From: Pseudomonas frederiksbergensis
Lineage (GTDB): Bacteria; Pseudomonadota; Gammaproteobacteria; Pseudomonadales; Pseudomonadaceae
Length of the DNA: 64,000 bases
Assembly (NCBI RefSeq): GCF_900105495.1
Contig: NZ_FNTF01000002.1
Span: 4,022,501 to 4,086,500, forward strand
Direction: 5' to 3'
Shown piece after piece: positions 17,549 through 25,582 of the stretch. The notes under the pieces are model-generated. The model was not told the DNA's origin. It searched no databases and saw only the letters and a list, made by a program, of their open reading frames with translations. How positions within the stretch are numbered: position 1 is the first letter of the stretch; every line of letters begins with the position of its first letter. The position numbers and the translations under genes were made by a program.

Positions 17549-20506
17549 ATGGATGTACAGATCAAGCCGATGTCGGTCGGCACGCTATTACTCCTGGTGT
17601 CAGCAATACCGGTCTCGGTGCAAGCCGCTTATCTGGAAACCGGCAAACCCGGCGATGCCGCCAGTTGGCGCTCGGCGGAGTTCCAGCGCGACTGGGGACT
17701 CGCCCGCATGCAAGCCGATCAAGCCTACGCCGCCGGCATCACCGGCAAAGGCGTAAAAATCGGCGAGCTCGATTCTGGCTTCGATGCTGCCCACCCCGAA
17801 TTCGCTACCGACCGTTATCACGCGGTGACCGCCAGCGGCAGTTACGTTGACGGCATCCCGTTCAATGTCGACGGCACACTCAACGCCAACAACGACTCCC
17901 ATGGCACACACGTCGCCGGCACTATCGGTGCCTCGCGCGACGGCACCGGCATGCATGGCGTGGCCTACAACGCGCAGGTCTACGTCGGCAACACCAACAA
18001 GAACGACAGTTTCCTGTTCGGCCCCAATCCTGATCCTCGCTACTTCAAAGCGGTCTATAACGCGTTGGCGGATGCCGGTGTGCGAGCGATCAACAACAGC
18101 TGGGGCAGCCAACCGCCGGATGTCAGCTATCGGACCCTCGCCGATCTGCAGGCGGCCTACGCCCAGCACTGGAACAAAGGCACCTGGCTCGATGAGGCCG
18201 CAGACGTTTCCCGACGCGGTGTGATCAACGTGTTCAGTGCCGGTAACAGCGGTTACCCCAACGCCAGCGTGCGCTCGGCCTTGCCCTATTTCGAGCCGGA
18301 CCTGGAAGGCCACTGGCTGGCGGTGTCGGGGCTGGATCAAGGCAACCAACAGAAATACAACCAGTGCGGGATCGCCAAGTATTGGTGCATCACCACCCCC
18401 GGCGCGAAGATCGACAGCACCATTCCCGGCGCAGGCTATGCGATCAAGTCCGGCACTTCCATGTCCGCGCCGCATGCCACCGGTGCCCTGGCGCTGGTGA
18501 TGGAACGCTATCCGTACATGAACAACCAGCAGGCGCTGGAAACGCTGCTGACCACCGCCACCCAACTCGACGGCTCGATCACCGAGGCGCCGAGTACCCG
18601 CATCGGCTGGGGCGTCGCCAACCTCGAACGGGCGATGCACGGGCCGGGCCAATTGCTCGGACGTTTCGACGCCAATCTGGGGGCAGGGCAGAGCGATGTC
18701 TGGAGCAACGACATCACCGACAAGGCGCTGATTCAGCGTCAAAGCGAAGACGCGGCGGAGCACAGTGCCTGGCAACAGACGCTGCAGACCAAAGGTTGGG
18801 AGAACGGTGTACCGCTCGGTGCCAGCCAGCAGGATCTGACCGACTATGCGGTGGGCACGGCCCGTGATCTCGCCGCCGCCACTCGGGTCTACGAAGGCAG
18901 CCTGATCAAGTCTGGTGTCGGGCGCCTGATGCTCACCGGCAACAGCACTTATCGCGGGCCGACCACAGTGAATGGCGGTCTGCTGTCGGTCAACGGTTCG
19001 CTGGCATCGCAAGTGACCGTCAATGACAGCGGCACGCTGGGTGGGGCTGGACGCGTCGGCGCACTGACCGCCAATCGCGGCGCTACGGTTGCGCCGGGCA
19101 ATTCCATTGGCACCTTGCAGGTCAGCGGCGACGTCACGTTTGCGCCGGGTTCAACCTACGCCGTGGAGCTGTCGCCGACCGCGAGTGACCGGATCGTCGC
19201 GGGCGGCACGGCCACGGTCAGCGGCGCGACCGTCAGCCTGTCACTGGAAAACAGCCCGACCTTGCTCAGCACTCAACAAGTGCAAAGCCTGCTCGGTCAT
19301 CAGTACAACATCCTGCAAGCGGCCGGCGGCATTCAAGGTCAGTTCGGCGCGGTGCTGCCCAACTACCTGTTCATCGGCGGTAGCCTCGATTACGCGGCCA
19401 CCGGTATTCAATTGAGTGTCGAGCGCAACGACACGACCTTCGCCAGCGTCGGCCAAACGCCGAACCAGCGCGCCGTAGCCTCCGCCGCTGAAGGGCTTGG
19501 GGCGGGCAATCCGGTTTACGAAAGCCTGCTGCTGTCGCCCACCGCGACGTCCGCCCAACAGGCGTTTCAGCAGTTGTCGGGGGAAATCTACCCGGCGCTG
19601 GGTTCGGTACTGATCAACGACAGCCGCTACCTGCGCGATGCTGTCGGTGAGCGGTTGATTGACGCCCAAGGCACTCAAAGCAATGGCTGGATCAAGGCGC
19701 TGGGCGCCTGGGGCAAAACCGATGAGCGCCATGACACCGCCGGTTACACCACTTCGATTGGCGGCTTGCTGGCCGGTGTCGACGGGGCGCTGGATGAGCA
19801 AACCCGGATCGGCCTGGTCACCGGTTATAGCGACAGCTCGGTGAGCATGGGCTCCGGCACTCACTCATCGGCCAAGGTCGACAGCTATCACCTGGGTGCT
19901 TATGCCGGCCGCGAGTCGGGTGCCTGGCGCCTGAGTGCCGGCGGTGCCTACAGCTGGCATCGCGCCGACGTCAAACGTGACCTGCACTACGGCGACGTCA
20001 GCGCCAAACAGAAAGCCAAGGTCGATGCCGGGACCACCCAAGTGTTCGGTGAAGCGGCGTATCGCCTGAACCTGCAACCGCTGGCGCTCGAATCCTTCGG
20101 GAACCTGGCCTACGTGCACCTCGACACTGAAGGTTTCACCGAGAAAGGTGACGCTGCGGCACTGAAAAGCAGTGGCGACACGCGTGACGCGGTACTCAGC
20201 ACGTTGGGCGTGCGTGCATTGAAAACCGTGAACCTGTCCGGCCAGCAGAAGCTGGACCTGAGCGGCAGCCTCGGCTGGCAGCACAACCTGAGCCATACCG
20301 ATTCCGAAGAACACCTGGCATTTGCCGGCGGCAGCACAGCGTTTTCCGTGGAGAGTTCGCCAATGGTGCGTGATGCGGCGCTGGTGGGCGCCCATGCCAG
20401 CCTGGCCCTGAGCCGGGACATCCGCTTGAATCTCGATTACACCGGCCAACTGGCCAGCCGCGAGAAGAGCCATGGCGTGGGCCTCAGCCTCAATTGGCAG
20501 TTTTAA
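17549..20506 (+). CDS. prtA: Autotransporter subtilisin-like serine protease PrtA
   Basis: A type Va autotransporter of 985 residues: signal peptide (about 1-28, ending VSVQAAYLE), S8 peptidase passenger, autotransporter-associated strand region, and a C-terminal 12-strand barrel ending in the aromatic residue of GLSLNWQF. The triad is visible: Asp75 in GELDSGFD, His118 in SHGTHVAG and Ser304 in SGTSMSAPHATG. The linker carries NSTYRGPTTVNGGLLSVNGS, a PATR-type repeat. The start at 17549 precedes the signal peptide. It secretes itself, independent of AprDEF, although its gene lies in that cluster. It is paralogous to the next gene over most of its length. Confidence 0.93.
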   Translation: MDVQIKPMSVGTLLLLVSAIPVSVQAAYLETGKPGDAASWRSAEFQRDWGLARMQADQAYAAGITGKGVKIGELDSGFDAAHPEFATDRYHAVTASGSYVDGIPFNVDGTLNANNDSHGTHVAGTIGASRDGTGMHGVAYNAQVYVGNTNKNDSFLFGPNPDPRYFKAVYNALADAGVRAINNSWGSQPPDVSYRTLADLQAAYAQHWNKGTWLDEAADVSRRGVINVFSAGNSGYPNASVRSALPYFEPDLEGHWLAVSGLDQGNQQKYNQCGIAKYWCITTPGAKIDSTIPGAGYAIKSGTSMSAPHATGALALVMERYPYMNNQQALETLLTTATQLDGSITEAPSTRIGWGVANLERAMHGPGQLLGRFDANLGAGQSDVWSNDITDKALIQRQSEDAAEHSAWQQTLQTKGWENGVPLGASQQDLTDYAVGTARDLAAATRVYEGSLIKSGVGRLMLTGNSTYRGPTTVNGGLLSVNGSLASQVTVNDSGTLGGAGRVGALTANRGATVAPGNSIGTLQVSGDVTFAPGSTYAVELSPTASDRIVAGGTATVSGATVSLSLENSPTLLSTQQVQSLLGHQYNILQAAGGIQGQFGAVLPNYLFIGGSLDYAATGIQLSVERNDTTFASVGQTPNQRAVASAAEGLGAGNPVYESLLLSPTATSAQQAFQQLSGEIYPALGSVLINDSRYLRDAVGERLIDAQGTQSNGWIKALGAWGKTDERHDTAGYTTSIGGLLAGVDGALDEQTRIGLVTGYSDSSVSMGSGTHSSAKVDSYHLGAYAGRESGAWRLSAGGAYSWHRADVKRDLHYGDVSAKQKAKVDAGTTQVFGEAAYRLNLQPLALESFGNLAYVHLDTEGFTEKGDAAALKSSGDTRDAVLSTLGVRALKTVNLSGQQKLDLSGSLGWQHNLSHTDSEEHLAFAGGSTAFSVESSPMVRDAALVGAHASLALSRDIRLNLDYTGQLASREKSHGVGLSLNWQF

Positions 20507-20518
20507 AGCAGAACCCTT

Positions 20519-20649
20519 GTAGCAGCTGGCGCAGCCTGCGTTCGGCTGCGAAGCAGTCGTAAACCCTGCATCCGCGGTGTGTCTGACGGACCGCGGTGCC
20601 TGATATTGCGACTGCTTCGCAGCCGAACGCAGGCTGCGCCAGCTGCTAC
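20519..20649. repeat. REPIN (131 bp) between prtA and prtB
   Basis: Same structure, orientation and exact length as the element at 17349-17479. Arms GTAGCAGCTGGCGCAGCC to GAAGCAGTCG and the reverse complement are identical to each other but differ from the other REPIN at a few paired positions, so changes in one arm are matched in the other. The loop sequence is related but diverged. Confidence 0.93.
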
Positions 20650-20727
20650 AGGGGGGCGTGTTTCACAAATAAAAATGAGTGCTTTCAAGGCACAGGATTT
20701 GGCAACACAACTAAGGACGGTAACTGG

Positions 20728-23700
20728 ATGAATAACAAGCACAACAACCTTGCCTTGCTCTGCGCATTGGCCACCCTCGGTACCGCGCAAGCGGCGCCTT
20801 ACGTGGAAAACGGTCGAGCAGGCGATCCCAACAGTTGGCGCAGCACTGAATTCAACGCCGATTGGGGGCTGGGAGCGGTCAACGCACAAACGGCCTATGC
20901 CGCCGGTTACACCGGCAAAGGCGTGAAGCTGGGGATCTTTGACCAACCGGTCTACGCCGCGCATCCGGAATTCTCCGGCCCGAACAAAGTGATCAACCTG
21001 GTCACCAGCGGTATCCGCGAATACACCGACCCGTACATCCCGGTCAAAGCCGGCGATGCGTTTCGTTATGACGGTTCGCCCACGATCGATTCCGACGGCG
21101 AGTATGGTGCCCACGGTACCCACGTTGCCGGTATCGCTGCGGGCAGTCGCGATGGCGGCCCGATGCATGGCGTGGCATTTGGTGCGCAGATCATCAGTGC
21201 GGACAACGGCGATCCGGGCCCGGAGGACGGCATCATTCGCGGCAACGACGGCGCGGTCTACAAGGCCGGTTGGGATGCCTTGATCGCCAGCGGCGCGCGG
21301 ATCATCAATAACAGTTGGGGCATCGGCATCACCGATCGCTTCGACCTCGGTGGACGCAACCCCGCCTACCCGCATTTCACCGTGCAAGATGCGCAATTGC
21401 AGTTCAACGAGATCAGTCCGTTACTCGGGACCAAACCGGGCGGAGCCTATGACGGCGCCATCGCGGCGGCCCGCAGCGGTATCGTGACGATCTTCGCCGC
21501 CGGCAACGATTACAACCTCAACAACCCGGACGCCATTGCAGGCCTGGGCTACTTCGTGCCGGACATCGCGCCGAACTGGGTGACCGTGGCGGCGTTGCAG
21601 AAAAACCCGGACCTCAACAGCCCGAACCCCTACACCATCAGCACCTTCTCATCACGTTGCGGCTACACCGCCAGCTTTTGCGTGTCCGCACCGGGCAGCA
21701 AGATCTACAGCTCGATCATCAGCGGTACCAACGCCGACAACCTGACCACCGGCTACACCAACTACAACGGCACGTCGATGGCAGCGCCGCACGTCGCCGG
21801 CTCCATGGCCGTGCTGATGGAACGCTTCCCGTACATGACCGGCGCCCAGGTCGCCAGCGTGTTGCGCACCACGGCCACCGACCTCGGTGCACCCGGCGTC
21901 GATTCGCTGTACGGCTGGGGGATGATCAACCTGCGCAAAGGCATCGATGGCCCGGCGATGTTGGTCACCGAGCAGGACATTCCCGAGGAGTTCCGCATCC
22001 AGGGTGCCTACGGTTCAAGCCAGTTTGTGGCGGACTTGCCGGGGATCGGTGCGATTATCGACAAGGGCAAACCGACCGAGCGCGTGTGCAATGACGTGCA
22101 CTGCGGCCTCGACACGTGGCGCAACGACATTTCCGGCCATGGTGGCCTGACCAAGCAGGGCATCGGCACGCTGGTGCTGACCGGCGCCAACACCTACGCC
22201 GGTCCGACGCTGGTCAATCAGGGCCGCTTGGCCATCAACGGTTCGCTGCTCTCGGCGGTCACCGTCAACGACAGCGGGATCCTCGGCGGTAATGGCCGCA
22301 TCGGCGCATTGACCGCGAAACGCGGCGGCACGGTAGCGCCAGGCAACTCCATCGGCACCTTGCAAGTAGCAGGGGACGTGACCTTCGAACCTGGCTCGAC
22401 CTACGCCGTGGAGTTATCGCCGACCCGCAGCGATCAGATCGTGGCGGGCGGTAAAGCCGTGATCGACGGCGCGACCGTCAGCCTGTCCCTGGAAAACAGT
22501 CCGACCTTGCTGACCCCTAGCGAAGTGAAATCATTGCTCGGCAACCAATACAACATTCTGCAAGCGGCCGGCGGGATCGAAGGGCGTTTCGGCGCCGTGC
22601 TCCCGGATTATCTGTTCATCGGAGGCACACTCGACTACTCGGCCAATGGCATCCAACTGGCGGTTGAGCGCAACGCAGCGTCCTTCGCCAGCGTCGGCCA
22701 AACCCCGAATCAACGCGCCGTTGCCGCGGCCGCCGAGCAACTGGGCGCGGGCAATTCGCTCTATGAAACCTTGCTGCTTTCGCCGACCGCCGCCGTCGCA
22801 CAACAAGCCTTCCAGCAACTGTCGGGCGAGGTTCACCCGGCGATCGGCACGCTGCTGATCAACGACAGCCGTTACCTGCGCGATGCCGTCGGCGAACGCC
22901 TGCGCGAGCGTGATCTGTTCAACGCGGCGGCACCCACCGATGACCGCAGCAACGCCTGGGTCAAAGTGCTTGGCGCCTGGGGCAAGAGCGATGGCGGGCA
23001 TGACAACGCCAGTTCCAACAGCTCCATTGGCGGCTTGCTGGCCGGTGTCGACGGGCTGATCACTGAAGATACGCGCCTGGGTTTCGTCACCGGTTACAGC
23101 GACAGTTCGTTAAGCATGGGCGATGGCACGCATTCGTCAGCCTCCGTCGACAGCTACCACTTGGGCGCCTATCTGGGCCACGAAATCGACGCCCTGCGTT
23201 TGAGCGTCGGCGGCACTTACAGCTGGCATCGCATTGACGTGAAGCGTGACCTGCAATTGGGCGACGTCAGCGGCAAACAGAAATCCAAACGCGATGCGAC
23301 CACCGCCCAACTGTTTACCGAAGCGGCGTATCGCCTGGACCTGCAACCGCTGGCACTGGAGCCGTTCGCCAACCTGGCTTACGTGCACCTCAACAGCGAC
23401 AGCTTCACCGAGAAAGGTGATGCCGCGGCGCTCAAGGGTGGCGAAGACAACCGCGACGCCGTGCTCTCAACCCTCGGTGTGCGGGCAAGCAAAGCGATTG
23501 CCCTGTCGGACCAACAGCAACTGGAACTGTCCGCCACGCTGGGCTGGCAGCACAACCTGAGCAACACACGTTCCGAAAGTCATCTGGCCTTCGCCAACGG
23601 CAACACCGGGTTCAGCGTGCAGAGCGTTTCCCTGGATCGTAACGCCGCCGTTGTGGGTGCGCGGGCCGGTCTGGCGGTGGCGCAGGACGTTCGTTTGAGC

Positions 23701-23775
23701 CTGGATTACAACGGACTGCTTGGTTCCAACGAGAAAGACCACGGTGTGGGTCTGACGCTCGACTGGCAGTTCTGA
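20728..23775 (+). CDS. prtB: Autotransporter subtilisin-like serine protease PrtB
   Basis: Second S8-type autotransporter, 1015 residues. A signal peptide (NLALLCALATLGTAQA) precedes the passenger, and a barrel closes it in GLTLDWQF. Candidate triad residues are Asp72 in LGIFDQPVYAAHPEF, His129 in AHGTHVAG and Ser350 in NGTSMAAPHVAG. The Asp context is DQP, not the usual DSG/DTG, which may alter activity. The linker and barrel closely resemble PrtA (shared VAPGNSIGTLQV and SLLGxQYNILQAAGGI), so the pair arose by duplication with passenger divergence. The ATG at 20728 follows AAGGA. Homologues of both genes sit at this place in the aprX-lipA2 cluster of fluorescent pseudomonads. Confidence 0.92.
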   Translation: MNNKHNNLALLCALATLGTAQAAPYVENGRAGDPNSWRSTEFNADWGLGAVNAQTAYAAGYTGKGVKLGIFDQPVYAAHPEFSGPNKVINLVTSGIREYTDPYIPVKAGDAFRYDGSPTIDSDGEYGAHGTHVAGIAAGSRDGGPMHGVAFGAQIISADNGDPGPEDGIIRGNDGAVYKAGWDALIASGARIINNSWGIGITDRFDLGGRNPAYPHFTVQDAQLQFNEISPLLGTKPGGAYDGAIAAARSGIVTIFAAGNDYNLNNPDAIAGLGYFVPDIAPNWVTVAALQKNPDLNSPNPYTISTFSSRCGYTASFCVSAPGSKIYSSIISGTNADNLTTGYTNYNGTSMAAPHVAGSMAVLMERFPYMTGAQVASVLRTTATDLGAPGVDSLYGWGMINLRKGIDGPAMLVTEQDIPEEFRIQGAYGSSQFVADLPGIGAIIDKGKPTERVCNDVHCGLDTWRNDISGHGGLTKQGIGTLVLTGANTYAGPTLVNQGRLAINGSLLSAVTVNDSGILGGNGRIGALTAKRGGTVAPGNSIGTLQVAGDVTFEPGSTYAVELSPTRSDQIVAGGKAVIDGATVSLSLENSPTLLTPSEVKSLLGNQYNILQAAGGIEGRFGAVLPDYLFIGGTLDYSANGIQLAVERNAASFASVGQTPNQRAVAAAAEQLGAGNSLYETLLLSPTAAVAQQAFQQLSGEVHPAIGTLLINDSRYLRDAVGERLRERDLFNAAAPTDDRSNAWVKVLGAWGKSDGGHDNASSNSSIGGLLAGVDGLITEDTRLGFVTGYSDSSLSMGDGTHSSASVDSYHLGAYLGHEIDALRLSVGGTYSWHRIDVKRDLQLGDVSGKQKSKRDATTAQLFTEAAYRLDLQPLALEPFANLAYVHLNSDSFTEKGDAAALKGGEDNRDAVLSTLGVRASKAIALSDQQQLELSATLGWQHNLSNTRSESHLAFANGNTGFSVQSVSLDRNAAVVGARAGLAVAQDVRLSLDYNGLLGSNEKDHGVGLTLDWQF

Positions 23776-23798
23776 TTTAACGCAAAGGAAGCCAACCT

Positions 23799-25487
23799 AT
23801 GGGACTGTTTGATTACAAAAATGCGGACGGCAAGGCGTTGTACTCCGACGCCATCGCACTGACGCTGTATGCGTACACGCCAACCGGTCAACCGCTGCCG
23901 GCGACCGGTTGGGCGCCGATTGGCGCTACGCAGCTGGGTTATCAAGGCAAGGTCGGCGCTCAAGGCACCTTTTATGGCGAGAAGGACGGTTTCACCAGCG
24001 CCGAAGCCGAAGTGCTCGGCAAGTACGACGGGGCGGGCAAGCTGATCGGTATCGGCATTGCTTTTCGTGGCACCGGCGGCTTGGGTTACAGCGACACCTT
24101 CGGCGACATGAAAAACAACCTGCTGGCTGCCGTCGGCCCGGTGGATTACGCGACGAACTACGCGAAGAATGCCTTCGACAACTTGCTCAAGGATGTTGCC
24201 GCGTTTGCGATTGCCCATGGCCTGGGCGCCAGGGATGTTTTGGTCAGCGGTCATAGCCTGGGCGGGCTGGGCGTCAACAGCCTCGCCGAACTGAGTGGCA
24301 ACAACTGGGGCGGTTTCTTCAAGGAGGCCAACTACGTTGCCTTCGCCTCACCGACCCAGAGCGCTACCGGCAACAATGTGCTGAACATCGGTTACGAGAA
24401 CGATCCGGTGTTTCGGGTGCTGGACGGCACCACGTTCAGCAGCGGCTCCCTGGGCAAGCACGACGGACATCAGGGCTCGGCGACCAACAACATCGTCAAC
24501 TTCAATGACCAGTACGCGTCCACCGCGCAGAACCTGGTGCCGTTCAGCATCCTGAATCCGCTGAACTGGTCGGCTCACGGTTCGCTGGGTTATGCCGACG
24601 GGTTGAACCGGGTGATCGACTCGCGCTTCTACGACCTCACCGACAAGGACTCGACGCTGATCGTGTCCAACCTGACGGAAGAATCCCGGGGCAAGACCTG
24701 GGTCGAGGACCTCGGTCGCAGCGGCGAACCTCACGTTGGCAGCACCTTCATCATTGGCACCGACAGCAACGACCTGCTCAAGGGCGGTGCCGGCAATGAC
24801 TTCATCGAAGGTCGCGACGGCGATGATCGGTTCCGCGATGACGGTGGCTACAACCTCCTGTTGGGCGGCAAGGGCAGCAACACCTTCGAATTGCAGAAGC
24901 CGTTGCAGAACTTCAGCGTTGCCAATGACGGCGACGGCACGCTGTACGTGCGTGATGCCTATGGCGGCCTCAGCATGACCCGCGACATCGGGGCGCTGGT
25001 CAGTAAAGAGCCGGGCTCATGGTGGGGGAGCAAGGAGGTGAGTTACAGCGTTACCGCCAACGGTTTGCTCAACGGCAGCGAGCTTACCCAGTACAACCAC
25101 TCGCTTAACGGTGATGCCTACGGCAACACACTGGCAGCCAGCATCGACGGCGACTGGTTGTTCGGCAATGCTGGCGACGACCTGCTGCGCAGCGACAAAA
25201 GCCAGGTGACCTTCGTCGGTGGCGCGGGCAATGACGTGATGCAGGCCTCGGGTGGCAACAATACGTTCCTGTTCAGCGGCGCCTTCGGTTTCGACGCGAT
25301 CAATGGCTACCAGGGCAGCGACAAACTGCTGTTCATGGGCGTTGAGGGCGCGGGGCAGGGGTATGACTACAAACAACACGCTTCGCAGTCGGGCCAGGAC
25401 ACGGTGCTGAAAATTGGCGATTTTGCCGTGACCCTGGTGGGGGTGGGACTGGATAACCTGTCGGCTTCAGGCATTACGTTTGCCTGA
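23799..25487 (+). CDS. lipA1: Family I.3 RTX lipase / polyurethanase-type esterase, short form
   Basis: A secreted lipase or polyurethane esterase of 562 residues without N-terminal signal peptide, so a probable AprDEF substrate. The catalytic serine is Ser153 in VSGHSLGGLGVNSL. RTX nonapeptides GGAGNDFIEGRDGDD and a second set near residue 450 bind calcium, and the C-terminus (VTLVGVGLDNLSASGITFA) resembles the secretion signal of LipA2. Compared with the neighbouring lipase it lacks about 55 residues between residues 26 and 36, the place where the first lid lies in family I.3 lipases. AAGGAAG precedes the start, 23 bp after prtB. Confidence 0.93.
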   Translation: MGLFDYKNADGKALYSDAIALTLYAYTPTGQPLPATGWAPIGATQLGYQGKVGAQGTFYGEKDGFTSAEAEVLGKYDGAGKLIGIGIAFRGTGGLGYSDTFGDMKNNLLAAVGPVDYATNYAKNAFDNLLKDVAAFAIAHGLGARDVLVSGHSLGGLGVNSLAELSGNNWGGFFKEANYVAFASPTQSATGNNVLNIGYENDPVFRVLDGTTFSSGSLGKHDGHQGSATNNIVNFNDQYASTAQNLVPFSILNPLNWSAHGSLGYADGLNRVIDSRFYDLTDKDSTLIVSNLTEESRGKTWVEDLGRSGEPHVGSTFIIGTDSNDLLKGGAGNDFIEGRDGDDRFRDDGGYNLLLGGKGSNTFELQKPLQNFSVANDGDGTLYVRDAYGGLSMTRDIGALVSKEPGSWWGSKEVSYSVTANGLLNGSELTQYNHSLNGDAYGNTLAASIDGDWLFGNAGDDLLRSDKSQVTFVGGAGNDVMQASGGNNTFLFSGAFGFDAINGYQGSDKLLFMGVEGAGQGYDYKQHASQSGQDTVLKIGDFAVTLVGVGLDNLSASGITFA

Positions 25488-25510
25488 GGCGGCATGCACT
25501 AAATGCTCCG

Positions 25511-25533
25511 GGACGCCTCGTAGTGAGGCGTCC
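25511..25533 (+). other. Intercistronic hairpin between the two lipase genes
   Basis: GGACGCCTC pairs perfectly with GAGGCGTCC around the loop GTAGT. The following sequence TGGTTGTGAG is not a T-tract, so it is at most a weak terminator. It may instead protect the 3' end of upstream mRNA. Confidence 0.6.
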
Positions 25534-25582
25534 TGGTTGTGAGCTATCTCTGACAATTCCAACAAAAAGAGAGGCAATACCA

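Noticed and set aside
17600..19012. A 470-codon minus-strand frame opposite prtA
   Set aside because: Composition shadow of the subtilase passenger; no homology recognisable by eye.
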